Both the position numbers and the translations under genes were made by a program. Shown piece by piece: positions 9,422-19,500 of a stretch of 64,000 nucleotides of DNA. The stretch is from CAWEDP01 sp963807925 (GTDB lineage Bacteria > Acidobacteriota > Vicinamibacteria > Vicinamibacterales > CAVVIG01). Location of the stretch: assembly GCA_963807925.1 (NCBI GenBank), contig CAWEDP010000002.1, forward strand, positions 186,001-250,000, in the 5' to 3' direction. The notes under the pieces were generated by a model. It was given only the letters and a program-made list of their open reading frames with translations, did no database searches and was not told the DNA's origin. How positions within the stretch are numbered: position 1 is the first letter of the stretch; each line of letters begins with the position of its first letter.

Positions 9422-9835
9422 TCAGGCATCGATCCCGTAGTGCTCCTTCACCTTCGCGACGATCTGCGGATCGGTCAACTTGTCGGTGGTTTCGATTTCC
9501 ACAATGCTTTCAGACAGCGCCTTCGAGTGGCTCAGACGCGCCCTGAGTTGCACCTTGGCCTCACCCGGGCCGAGGATGAGAAGAGCCTCGGGTTGCCCCA
9601 GGTGAGTGATGACCTCGTCGTAGTACTGGTCAAGATGCTGGCCGTAGCGCTCCTCGTACCTTTTCTCACCGCCCGCGTCCTGGGGGCCCTCGGGCATCGT
9701 GGACCCTGCGCGACCTGAATAACGGGGATGCGGTCCGACCTTGGACTCCAGGGTCTTGACGGTCACGCGATCCGCTGAAGCAGAGACGATGACCGCCTTC
9801 CTGTGGTCGATCCAAATGCCGACTCTGTCGTTCAT
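9422..9835 (-). CDS. Small eRF1/Pelota-like (baeRF-type) protein
   Basis: 137 aa starting MNDRVGIWIDHRKAV at the ATG at 9835, which has AGAGG eight bases upstream; a GTG two codons earlier is less likely. The pattern VWIDH.KAV at the N-terminus, GPQD in the middle, then EALLILGPGEAKVQLRARL and ETTDKLTDPQIVAKV matches a small bacterial group related to the archaeo-eukaryotic release factor (eRF1 domain 3/Pelota, baeRF) fold. The biochemical role is not established; ribosome rescue or stress-linked translation roles have been suggested for the superfamily. It heads a run of small minus-strand genes near groESL, as such proteins often do in stress islands (inference). Confidence 0.6.
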   Translation of the reverse strand: MNDRVGIWIDHRKAVIVSASADRVTVKTLESKVGPHPRYSGRAGSTMPEGPQDAGGEKRYEERYGQHLDQYYDEVITHLGQPEALLILGPGEAKVQLRARLSHSKALSESIVEIETTDKLTDPQIVAKVKEHYGIDA

Positions 9836-9875
9836 GAGCACCTCTTTGGCGCCGACAGTTGCGAGTTGCTCCGCG

Positions 9876-10088
9876 CTAGCCTCGCCCGCCGCGCCACCCA
9901 GTCTTCACGCTCTTCTGTCCCATCTGCTTGCCTCGCGGTTCGCCCATCCGTTTGTCGATCGGGTCCTGCGGCGGCGGTTTCCGATGACGCTTCCCCGGCG
10001 CGTCGACGGGTCCGCGGCTGCTGGCGTTCGCCGTCTGCTTCGCTGTCGCTTGCGATCCGTCTTTCCGGGCGGCCTTTCGCACTGCCAT
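9876..10088 (-). CDS. Small basic hypothetical protein
   Basis: 70 aa, very rich in Lys/Arg/Gly/Pro and without hydrophobic stretches; probably disordered. Begins MAVRKAARKDGSQATAKQ. The start ATG at 10088 has a strong Shine-Dalgarno (AAGGAG) six bases upstream, which is the main reason to call it real. No family is recognised; nucleic-acid binding is plausible from charge only. Confidence 0.55.
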   Translation of the reverse strand: MAVRKAARKDGSQATAKQTANASSRGPVDAPGKRHRKPPPQDPIDKRMGEPRGKQMGQKSVKTGWRGGRG

Positions 10089-10125
10089 TGGGCTCCTTCC
10101 TGGTCCTTTGCTTCAGAGAGTGAGC

Positions 10126-10386
10126 TTAATCGGAATCCCTGAAACTCCTCACGAGCGTTCTCCTCCCGCTCTGAGGGCTCTCCTCGTACCACACCGAACG
10201 CCCCTGTTCCTGCGCCAGCCCGAGCGCCACCTCCTCGGCCTCGCCATAGGTCTCGTGTTCTGCGCCCTGGTCGGTATGCCCTGGATAGGTGACGGCGTAG
10301 ATCTGTTTGACCGCGTGCGTCACCGCATGCTCGCCAAATCGGCGGCGAATGACGATGTCATCGTGTCGGGGTTGTGTCGGGGCCAT
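10126..10386 (-). CDS. Small hypothetical protein
   Basis: 86 aa from the ATG at 10386, chosen because AAAAGGAG sits nine bases upstream; the longer open frame has no such site. The sequence is mixed alpha/beta: DDIVIRRRFGEHAVTHAV, then EAEEVALGLAQEQGRSVWYEE. The alternating pattern and short length resemble single-domain proteins of the DUF2188 type, but I cannot confirm this. It lies in a same-strand run of small genes between the FGE-like gene and groESL. Confidence 0.55.
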   Translation of the reverse strand: MAPTQPRHDDIVIRRRFGEHAVTHAVKQIYAVTYPGHTDQGAEHETYGEAEEVALGLAQEQGRSVWYEESPQSGRRTLVRSFRDSD

Positions 10387-10417
10387 TGAGCAACTCCTTT
10401 TCGTGATCCGAACGGGC

Positions 10418-11125
10418 TCACAGGCTTCGCGCCACACGGAACCCGTAATCGTTATAGCGGAAAGACGGATCGAGCTTGCTGCGCAGCGTGACGCGGCACA
10501 TGGTGTACCTGTGCCGCCACGATCCACCGCGGGAGGCGCGCCGCACACCTCGATCAGGACCCGCAGGATTTCGCTCCGGCGACCGGCTGTAGTAATCGTT
10601 GTCGTGCCAGTCCGCGCACCATTCGTGCACATTGGTCGCGATGCCGAAGAGGCCGAAGTCGGTGGGCTCGCCGAGTGTCACCGGCCAGGGCGCCTGAAGC
10701 GGACCGCGTCCACCGTTTGGAATCCAGTCGGGCATGACGTCGCCCCACGGAAAGAGCGACTCCTGCCGACCACGCGCGGCGAATTCCCATTCAGCTTCCG
10801 TCGGCAATCGGACCGGGCGTGGATCCTCGTTGGATCGCCACGCGCAATACGCCACCGCATCGAGCCAGCTGACGCCCACGACGGGCAAGTCTGGTTGGGC
10901 AAACGGCGGATGGGACCAGTCTCGGGGCGGCTCCTGCCCCGTGGCGTCCGCGAAACACGTGTACTCCGCGCGGGTGACCGGAAAGACGGCGAGCTCGAAC
11001 GGATCGACGAAGACGCGATGCGGTGGCCGCTCATCCTCCTGGCCGCGGTCGGTGCCCATGGTGAACCACCCTCCGCAGATCGGCGCGAACGCCGAGGTGA
11101 GTAGCGAGGCCTGCGAAGCCGCCAT
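10418..11125 (-). CDS. Formylglycine-generating-enzyme-like (SUMF1 domain) protein
   Basis: 235 aa, a single SUMF1/FGE-sulfatase domain. Visible family motifs: GGWFTMGTDRGQEDERP at the N-terminus, FPVTRAEYTCF, PVVGVSWLDAVAYCAW, RLPTEAEWEFAARG, FPWGD, NVHEWCADW, RGGSW and the terminal YGFRVAR. True FGE has two catalytic Cys after the GGS motif; here this part reads RGGSWRHRYTMCRVTLRS and both appear to be missing. It is therefore more likely a member of the wider FGE-like fold than a sulfatase-activating oxidase. No signal peptide. The ATG at 11125 gives a normal domain start. Confidence 0.8.
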   Translation of the reverse strand: MAASQASLLTSAFAPICGGWFTMGTDRGQEDERPPHRVFVDPFELAVFPVTRAEYTCFADATGQEPPRDWSHPPFAQPDLPVVGVSWLDAVAYCAWRSNEDPRPVRLPTEAEWEFAARGRQESLFPWGDVMPDWIPNGGRGPLQAPWPVTLGEPTDFGLFGIATNVHEWCADWHDNDYYSRSPERNPAGPDRGVRRASRGGSWRHRYTMCRVTLRSKLDPSFRYNDYGFRVARSL

Positions 11126-11147
11126 GACGTGATCATAGCGCCGGATT

Positions 11148-11225
11148 CGAACCGGCAGAGAGGCCGTCGTGGCGATGCTTGGGCCCGGCGACGTGATTGG
11201 CGAGGGGCGTCCGGTCCAGTCAGGA
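11148..11225 (+). pseudogene. Crp/Fnr family fragment (cNMP-binding domain)
   Basis: A short + strand stretch reads TGREAVVAMLGPGDVIGEG, nearly identical to TGREAVIAMLGPGDFFGEG in the intact Crp/Fnr gene at 12733. Similarity stops on both sides, with no start codon or HTH. It is a decayed duplicate of the cyclic-nucleotide-binding domain core. Confidence 0.6.
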
Positions 11226-11555
11226 TGCGCGGAGGAAGGCAACGGTCCGAGCCGCCAGATTCGGCCGAGCGGTCCTGTTGGCTTGTATCCACGAATCCGC
11301 GAAGCGGGAGCGTGTGGTATCGGGATCCGGCGCCGTCCACCACTCATTGCTCAGGCGCGCCACGTCCGGCAACGCGAAACCGGCGAGGTCTTCGATCTCC
11401 GCGAAGGTCAGGACCACGGCGTTCGCGAATCGATCGTCGAGGTACTTGTGAAGCGGCGGCGACTTGCCGGACCCAACGGACCCTTCGGCGTGTGCCGCGT
11501 CCGCTTCCAACTCCAGGCGTCTCGCCGGTCGTCGTCGTTTCATCCATTCCAGCAT
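11220..11555 (-). CDS. Hypothetical protein (DUF7662-like domain)
   Basis: 111 aa from the ATG at 11555 (GGGAG just upstream); two upstream in-frame ATGs are possible but give only low-complexity sequence. After a basic N-terminus, the segment PPLHKYLDDRFANAVVLTF, EIEDLAGFALPDVAR, NEWWTAPDPDT and the terminal ARTVAFLRAS follows the pattern of a small domain found alone or in restriction- and stress-related proteins (a tryptophan pair after ALP..AR, then a strand ending in TVxF). The function is unknown. It overlaps the vestigial Crp fragment on the other strand at its 3' end. Confidence 0.55.
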   Translation of the reverse strand: MLEWMKRRRPARRLELEADAAHAEGSVGSGKSPPLHKYLDDRFANAVVLTFAEIEDLAGFALPDVARLSNEWWTAPDPDTTRSRFADSWIQANRTARPNLAARTVAFLRAS

Positions 11556-11581
11556 GCGGCTCCCAACACCGGAGATCTTCG

Positions 11582-11857
11582 CTACCATCGGCGGCCGATC
11601 TCGATCAGCAGCCGCACCACGAGCGCCACCGGCGCGCCCACGATCAGAACCACCAGAGGAAACCCGAGCGCGAGGAGGAGCAGCAGGCCTGCGTCCTCGA
11701 GCCAACCCAGCATGCGTCGCGTGCGGTCGGTCGCCACGACCGCGGCCGGCGCCGCCCCGATGATCGTTGCGTCCGGACGAGGCACATTCCGAGCCAGCTG
11801 GATCGGCGGTCGTTCCGACGCTACTGATGTGGTCGCCACGGCCGAACCCGTCATCAT
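11582..11857 (-). CDS. Small predicted membrane protein
   Basis: 91 aa. The first about 50 residues are polar; the rest is strongly hydrophobic (LEDAGLLLLLALGFPLVVLIVG, then VALVVRLLIEIG), forming one or two membrane helices, with a short basic end. The ribosome-binding site is weak. No family is recognised. It lies upstream of the DUF-like gene on the same strand with 26 bases between. Confidence 0.5.
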   Translation of the reverse strand: MMTGSAVATTSVASERPPIQLARNVPRPDATIIGAAPAAVVATDRTRRMLGWLEDAGLLLLLALGFPLVVLIVGAPVALVVRLLIEIGRRW

Positions 11858-11955
11858 CGTTTCTTACCGTGCTTGAAGCTTAAGACATGACCCGGACGGC
11901 GTCTGTTCTGTTGTGCACACGCCGGGCCGGCCGGACATGTTGTGGACGGCGGTCG

Positions 11956-12195
11956 TTATCCTCGAGAGCGCTGGTCCGGAAGCGGTTCCTCGGTGGGACT
12001 GGTTTCCAGGGTTGCTTCAAGTTCGGCGATGCGCTGCAAGGCTTTCTCTCTCAATGCGCGTCCTTCACGGGCGATTTCGATCTCTCCAATGCGCTCGACG
12101 TGTGGCACTCGACGGTCAAGCGCGGCGATGAGCTCGTGCAGATGACGGAGCTTACTCGTGCGATCCGATTGAGCAATCCCCTTGTGACTGGACAT
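11956..12195 (-). CDS. Small helical hypothetical protein
   Basis: 79 aa from the ATG at 12195, which has AGGAGG upstream; an ATG 33 bases earlier lacks such a site. Almost wholly alpha-helical and charged (LRHLHELIAALDRRVP, EIEIAREGRALREKALQRIAEL), possibly a coiled coil. No membrane segment, cysteine or family motif. The function is unknown. Confidence 0.5.
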   Translation of the reverse strand: MSSHKGIAQSDRTSKLRHLHELIAALDRRVPHVERIGEIEIAREGRALREKALQRIAELEATLETSPTEEPLPDQRSRG

Positions 12196-12732
12196 CACCC
12201 GTCCTCCTGACCTCGTACACGTCATCACGCAATCCGTTGACCAGCACGTCGACCGCCCTCACGATATCAGGATTCTCGTGCAAACGGGGTGAGACACCGG
12301 CGATGAAGCGATGTTGGTCAGGCCAGGTCGATCGCGATCAAGAAGGACGACACGACGATGGTGGAAGCGGCAATGGCTGGTTCGCGTGCGGCGCCGGAAC
12401 GACCGCCTGAATCGGCCGCGGCGACCGATGACGCGTGGTCGTCCGCTCGTGCTCGCAGCTTTGCGACCAACGCCGCTTACACCGCGCCGCTGCGGCCATC
12501 TTCTTGTCAATGTGGCGCACCGGCACCAAACGCAGGCGCCGAGAGGATGGGCCGGCCCTGCGGTTCTGCCCCAAGGATTCGTCCACAATCGAACGTGTGG
12601 TGATGTGCCGCCGAACCCCATCGTGCGTCATGGCCGCCAGATGGTGTTCTCGGCCGGAATCTGAGGGGTCGCGACGCGGCTGCCGTCTGGTTCTTGCACG
12701 GCTCGGTCGCCGAAGCGTGTCATGCTGGGTGT
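12196..12732. other. Region without a supported gene
   Basis: About 540 bases ahead of the Crp/Fnr gene. On the minus strand a start-less frame of about 60 codons (roughly 12153-12339) reads HRFIAGVSPRLHENPD and VDVLVNGLRDDVYEV; it looks faintly protein-like and could be a vestige, but it overlaps the small gene at 11956. The remainder shows only out-of-frame open stretches typical of GC-rich DNA. Confidence 0.35.
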
Positions 12733-13560
12733 GTGGAACCCGGGAAGCCGTCCAACAGTGCCGCCAAGACGGCGCGGTCGTTCAACGCACAGGCATTTCT
12801 CGAATCGGCCGGCGTCGCCAAGACGATCGTGCAGTACGCGCGAGGCGACGCGATCTTCACGCAAGGGGACGCGTGCGAGCACGTGATGTACATTCAGTCC
12901 GGCACGGTCAAGCTCTCGGTGCTGTCAGAAACCGGGCGGGAGGCGGTGATCGCGATGCTTGGCCCTGGCGACTTCTTCGGCGAGGGCTGTCTGGCGGGTC
13001 AGCCGGTCCGGATGGGGAGCGCAACGGCGGCTGCACAGAGCACGATTCTTCTCATCGGCAAGGCTCAGATGGTTCGGCTGCTGCACAAGCAGCATGCGAT
13101 GTCCGACCGGTTCATCGCCCACATCCTGGCTCGGAACATCCGCGTCGAGCAGGATTTGGTCGATCAGCTCTTCAATTCCAGCGAGAAGCGCCTGGCGCGC
13201 GCGCTGCTGCTGCTCGCGCGTTACGGCAAGCCGGACAAGCCGATCCGCGTCGCGCCGAAGATCTCCCAGGAGACGCTCGCAGAGATGATCGGGACGACAC
13301 GCTCACGAGTCAATTTTTTTCTGAATAAGTTCAAAAAACTCGGCTTCATCGAGTACCGACGGTCGGCATCCCCTCAAGGTCAACGGGTCGCTGCTGAGAG
13401 TCCTCCTCCACGAGCGAGCCTGAACCACGTTTGGCGGCCGAGCACGGGCCGCGGCTCGGCGACAGGTCTCGACGCGGCGTGGGCCCGCTGCGAGGCCATT
13501 GAAGCGGTCCGCATCGCAACGGCGACCCTGTTTCGCGACGATCCGGTCCCGCGTTCATGA
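12733..13560 (+). CDS. Crp/Fnr family transcriptional regulator (C-terminus frameshifted)
   Basis: Cyclic-nucleotide-type sensor domain (VQYARGDAIFTQGD, MYIQSGTVKLSV, AMLGPGDFFGEG, LIGKAQMVRLL), a dimer helix, and a Crp-type HTH: ISQETLAEMIGTTRSRVNFF followed by LNKFKKLGFIEY. No Fnr-type cysteine cluster is seen, so oxygen sensing through Fe-S is unlikely. At 13357 one extra C after GAGTAC shifts the frame; without it the protein continues DGRHPLKVNGSLLRVLLHE and stops at 13423 (229 aa, normal). The frame as written reads on to 13560 with unrelated residues. GTG at 12733 is taken as start; an in-frame TTG at 12694 is an alternative. The cyclic glucan synthase gene follows on the same strand. 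Confidence 0.85.
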   Translation: MEPGKPSNSAAKTARSFNAQAFLESAGVAKTIVQYARGDAIFTQGDACEHVMYIQSGTVKLSVLSETGREAVIAMLGPGDFFGEGCLAGQPVRMGSATAAAQSTILLIGKAQMVRLLHKQHAMSDRFIAHILARNIRVEQDLVDQLFNSSEKRLARALLLLARYGKPDKPIRVAPKISQETLAEMIGTTRSRVNFFLNKFKKLGFIEYRRSASPQGQRVAAESPPPRASLNHVWRPSTGRGSATGLDAAWARCEAIEAVRIATATLFRDDPVPRS

Positions 13561-13590
13561 GGGTGCGCCACTGATACTGGGGACGAGTTG

Positions 13591-16500
13591 ATGCGGCATC
13601 CTGTGTTCACGCGACCCCGCTCGTTGGCGGGTGGCGAGGAACTGCTGAGTATCGAGTTACTCGAGGAGCACGCCAGGCGTCTGGCAGCGCTGCTCTCGGT
13701 CGCCCCGCGCCGACGCGGCAGCGGCCGCGCACACCTGCGGCAGGTCACGGATCATATGCGCGCGCTCCGCGACGTTTACACGGAGCTCGCGGAGGACGCG
13801 CAACGCGAGGGCGTGTCGCCAGCGGCCGAATGGCTGCTCGACAATTTTCACATCATCTCGGCCACCGCGCGCGACATCCATCACGATCTCCCGCCTTCGT
13901 TCTTCAGACGGCTTCCTCGCGTCGCCACCGACGAGTTCGCCGGGCTCCCGCGCATATACGCCCTCGCGTTGGAGCTCATCGGATCCAGCGGGGGCCGGCT
14001 CGAAGCCCATCGCCTTCAGCGGTTCATCAGCGCCTTCCAGTCGGTGACGCCGCTCACGATGGGCGAGCTCTGGGCGTGGCCGAGCGCGCTGAAGCTCGCG
14101 CTGCTCGACCACCTGCGCATGAGCGCCGACGAGCTCGCCGCCAGCCGGCGGCACCGATTGGCGGCGGATTCTCTGGCGGCGGCGGTTGAAGCTGCGCCGG
14201 TCGACGCAACGCCGGTCTCTCTCGACGAGTGGCCGGCGCACGTCCATCACGCGTTTGTCACGCGCCTCCTCCAGCGCTCGCGGGCGCTCGGCGCGATCGC
14301 ATTGAGGTTGCACCGCCAGCTCGACGAAGCGCTCGCGGCGAGCGGACACACGATCGAGGATGCGATTCGGGCGGAGGGGCAGAGCCAGGCGTCCGAACAA
14401 GCGGCCATGGCGAACCTGATCGGCAGCCTCCGCCTGATTTCGACATTCGATTGGAGTGAATTCTTCGAAAGCGTGAGTCTCGTCGAGCAGGTGCTCCAAC
14501 GCGATCCGGCGGGTGTGTACAGCCGGATGGATTTCCGCAGCCGCGATCGCTATCGCCACGCCATCGAGGAGCTCGCCGTTCCGACCGGAGAAGGTCAGCT
14601 GCTTGTCGCGCTCAAGAGTGTCGAACGCGCGCGGCAGACTCACGTGCGGAGCCCCGACGCCCGGGGCTCGCATGTCGGCGATCACCTGATTGGCGCAGGG
14701 CGGCGACAGTTCGAGCGAAGCGTGGCCTGGCAGCCCACGCTCAAAGGGCGCGTCCGGCGGCTGTTCTTCGCGCATGCGACGGCGGGCTATCTCGGAGCCA
14801 TCGCGGCGGGCACCACCCTGCTCGTGCTGCTGGCTGTCGTCTACGCCTCGTGGCACGACTGGCGCGGCGCCGCGCTGTCGTTCGTCGCGCTCCTGACGGT
14901 CGTGCCCGCGAGCGAGCTGACCATCCAGGTTCTGCAGCGGATGATCAGCTATCTGATTCCGCCGCGCCGGCTTCCGCGCCTCGAGCTCGAGGCGGTCCCC
15001 CCGTCGGCCCGGACGATGGTCGTCGTGCCGACGGTCCTCGAGAGCGTGGAGCGCGTCGAGGACCTGGTCGCACACCTCGAAGTGCAGGCGCTCGGCAACG
15101 TCGATCCGCACATTCATTTCGCCCTCCTGAGTGACTTCCCGGACGCGCCGACCGAAACCCTGCCGCACGACGCAGAGATTCTCGAGGCGGCGCGTGTGCG
15201 GATCGCCGCGCTCAACACCAAGCACGCGAACGGCAGCGCGGATCGCTTCTTCCTTTTTCACCGTCTGCGCCAGTGGAACGAACGCGAAGGGCTCTGGATG
15301 GGATGGGAGCGCAAGCGCGGAAAGATCGAGGAGTTCAATCGCCTGCTGCGCGGCGCCACCGATACGAGCTTCATCCCCGCAGTCGGCGATTTGACGGTGC
15401 TTCCGCAGGTCAGGTACTGCATTACGCTCGACAGCGATACACGGCTGCCGCGAGGGGTCGCTCGCGAGCTGATCGGCATCATCACTCATCCGCTCAATCG
15501 CGCCACGTTCGATCCGCGTGTCGGCCGAGTGACGGCAGGGTACGGCATCCTGCAGCCGCGCATCAGCGTCACGTTCGCGAGCGCCGCCGGATCCCTCTTT
15601 GCACGGCTCTATTCAGGACACACGGGCGTCGATCCGTACACGACGGCCGTATCCGACACCTATCAGGATCTCTTCGGCGAAGGCATCTTCACTGGCAAAG
15701 GCCTGTACGACGTCGACGCCTTCACCGCAGCGCTGGACGGTTTGGTGCCGGAGAACGCGCTGCTCTCCCACGATCTGTTCGAGGGGCTTCACGCGCGCGT
15801 CGCGCTCGCCTCGGATGTCGAGTTGGTCGACGAGTATCCGTCGAGCGTGCTGTCCCACGCCAGACGACAGCATCGCTGGATCCGGGGAGACTGGCAGATC
15901 CTCTCCTGGCTGTTTCCGTTCGTGCCGTCGCGGCACGGTCTCAGGCGGAACACCCTGCCGATCATCGGGCGCTGGAAGATCCTGGACAACCTGCGACGCA
16001 GCCTGGTCGCGCCGACGCTGCTGGCGCTGCTCATCGCCGGATGGACGGTGCTGCCCGGGCCGCGATGGTTCTGGACCGTGATGGTCATCGGTGTCGTCGC
16101 ATCGCAGCTGCTGCCGGTCGTCGCGCGCCTGCTGGTCGGGCCCGAACGAGCGCAGTCGATCGCGGTCTTCCTCGCCAATTTGCGGGGCGATGCTGCCACG
16201 GCGCTCGCCCAGATTTTCCTCAGCCTGACGTTCCTCGCCTTCCAGGCGTTCGACAGTACGCACGCGATCGGCGTCACCCTCGCGCGCCTCGTCGTCAGGA
16301 AGGGGCGGATGCTCGAATGGGAGACGGCCGCGAGCACGGCCGCCAAGGCGTTGGGACTGCGCGGGCATCGGCTGCGCGGATTTCTCGCCGGGATGGCGGC
16401 CAGCCCAATCGTCGCCGTCGCCCTCGCCGTGGCCATCGGCGCCCGTGAGCCGGCGGCGCTTCCCGCTGCGGCGCCGTTTCTCTTCCTTTGGACGATTGCG

Positions 16501-19500
16501 CCGGTCGTCGCGTACTGGCTCAGTGTGCCGGTGGGCGCACGAGTTCGGCCGCTCAGCGATGGCGACCGAACCGTGCTCCGGCGGACAGCACGGAAGACGT
16601 GGCGCTACTTTGAAACGTTCGTCACTGGAGCGGACGCGTGGCTGGCGCCCGACAACTACCAGGAAGATGCCGACGGCCCGAAGCTGGCGCGCCGCACGTC
16701 GCCGACCAACATCGGCATGAGCCTCCTGTCAACGCTGGCCGCACACGATCTCGGGTATCTGTCGACGGACGGCCTTCTCGGTCGCCTGAACGCGATGGTG
16801 ACGACGCTCGAGGGGCTGGAGCGATACCGAGGACACTTCCTGAACTGGTATGACACGGCGACCCTCGCACCGCTTCACCCGCGTTACGTCTCGACCGTCG
16901 ACAGCGGCAACCTGGCCGGTGCGCTGATCGCGCTCGCCGAGGGGCTGCTCCAGCTCGAAGAGAACCCTCAGACGCGCGCCCAGCGGCTCGCCGGGCTGGC
17001 CGACACGGCAGCCCTGCTCGCGGTCGCATCCTCATCAAGCGACTCCCGCTCCGGACCGCGACAGACTGTCACCGAGATCAACCGTCTCGCGCGCGCAATC
17101 GTCGCAGCTGCGCGCGTCGGAGTGCCGGGAGGGATGGCGCGGATCGAAGCGCTCCGGGCGCAGCTCGCCGGCACCACCGCCGAGCTCGGTCACGTTGAGC
17201 CATTCGACGCTGCGGACGAGCTCGCTTATTGGTGCAGGGCCGTGCTCGACGGGATGACGCAGTTGACGGGGGAGCAGACGGTGTCCGCGGACTCGTTCCG
17301 CACGCTTGCCAGACGTGTCAGCGAACTCGCCGACGCGATGCACTTCGATTTCCTGTACGACCGGCGCCGGCGCATCTTCTCGATTGGATACCGGCTCGCC
17401 GATGCCGACGGTCCCGGACGCCTCGATGGCGCCTTTTACGACCTGTTGGCGTCGGAGGCGCGGCTGGCGAGTTTCATCGCGATCGCGAAGGGGGACGTCC
17501 CGCAGCACCACTGGTTTCACTTGGGACGTCTGGTGACGAACGTCGACGGCCGCGCAGCGCTGATGTCCTGGGGCGGCACGATGTTCGAGTACTTGATGCC
17601 GTTGCTCCTGATGCGGACCTTTCCCGGGACGCTCCTCGACCAGAGCTGCCGCGCGAGCGTCCGGCGGCAGATCGAGTACGGCCGTCAGCGCGACGTGCCC
17701 TGGGGGATCTCGGAGTCGGCGTACGCGTTCACCGATCGCGCCGGCAACTACCAGTACCGCGCCTTCGGAGTGCCAGGACTTGGACTCAAACGCGGGCTCT
17801 CCGCCGAACTCGTCATCGCTCCCTATGCCACGGCGCTCGCGAGTCTGATCACACCCACGCTCGCAGCCGAGAACTTCAAGCGACTCGCGTCTCTCGGTGT
17901 CGAGGGGCGGTTCGGGTATTACGAGGCCCTCGACTACAACCCGCGCAACCGCGACATCGACACGGCGCCGCAGACGATCGCACGTCCCGTCGTGGTGCGG
18001 GCCTACTTCTCCCACCACCAGGGCATGTCGCTCGTGGCACTCGCCAACGTCATTTGCAGCGATGCATTCGTTTCCCGCTTCCACGCGGATCCCCGCGTTC
18101 AGGCGACGGAACTGCTGCTCCAGGAACGCGTGCCGCGCGAGGCGATTCTGTCGGAGCCGCGCCCGGCCGAAAGTACGACGGCGCCGCCGTCGCTTCCCGT
18201 GTTCGCCGCGAGACGCTTCCGTTCGCCGCACTCGACAAGCGCGCACACGCACTTTCTCTCGAACGGTCGCTACACCACGGCTGTCACGAGCGCCGGCGGC
18301 GGGTTCAGCATGTGGCGCGATGTTGTGGTCACGCGTCGGCGCGACGACCCCACGTCGGACGCGGGCGCTCATTACATCTATCTGCGCGATCCCTGGGCGG
18401 ATCGTGTCTGGTCCGCCACCTACCAGCCTGGCTGCCAGGAGCCGGATCGGTTCGAGGCGACCTTCGATCTCGACAAGATCAGCTTCCGTCGCCAGGATGC
18501 CGAGATCGAGTCTCAGCTCGAGATCACCGTGTCCTCCGAGGATGACGTGGAGGTGCGACGCCTGACGATCGTCAATCACGGGGATCAGACGCGCGAAATC
18601 GAGGTGACCAGCTATGCGGAAATCGTGCTGGCTCGTCCCGAGGACGACCTGGCGCACCCGGCATTCGGCAAGCTGTTCATCGAGACGGAATTCGATCCGC
18701 AGAGTGCCGGCCTCGTGTTCAGCCGCCGCCCGCGCGCAACGGATGAATCACCGATCGTCGGCTTCCACGTGCTCGGCGTCGATGGGCCGCGCCTGGGCGG
18801 TGCGGTCGAGTGGGAGACCGATCGCGCGCGCTTTCTTGGTCGCGGACGCTCGCCCGCGAATCCGATTGCCCTCGATGGCCGCGCGTTGTCGGGAACAACG
18901 GGCGCGGTGCTCGACCCAATCGGCGCTCTGCGGGAACGTATTCGGCTCGCTTCCGGCGCACGCGTCCGCGTGACGTTCGGAACAGGTGTCGCACCGGATC
19001 GAGCCACTGCATTGGCGCTGGCCCGCAAGTATCGTGACGGCAGCGCCGCCGCGCGCGCCTTTTCGATGGCGTTCACGCACGTGCACATCACGCTGCAGCA
19101 GTTGGGCCTCAGTGACGAGCACGCGATGCTCTTCGATCGCCTCGCGTCGCGGGTCTTCGGATCGGACCAATCGCGGATCAGCCCGGCCGATCTCGCCGGC
19201 AACACGCTGGGCCAGCAGAACCTGTGGGGCTACGGCGTTTCCGGGGACGCTCCGATGGTCCTCCTTCGTATCGCTGACGTCGCGTCGCTGCCGCTCGCGC
19301 GCCACCTGCTCACCGCACAGCAATACTGGCGCGTCAAGGGGCTGCGGGCTGATGTCGTTCTCCTGAACGAGCATCCGGCGGACTATCTCGACGAAATGCA
19401 GAATCTGCTGTCCAGCCTGGTGCAGGAGCCGCCCTGGGCGGGCTGGCTCGGAAAGCCGGGTGGCATGTTTCTACTTCGCGCCGATGGGATGCCCGAACCA

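Noticed and set aside
11147..11165. A tRNA T-arm-like sequence on the minus strand (GCCGGTTCGAATCCGGC)
   Set aside because: No matching acceptor stem, anticodon arm, D arm or CCA end could be found around it, and the bases are explained by the Crp/Fnr fragment. A similar TTCGA hairpin near 29420 fails for the same reason.
12435..13328. A 297-codon + strand frame over the Crp/Fnr gene
   Set aside because: Shadow frame; the overlapping frame holds the sensor domain and HTH.
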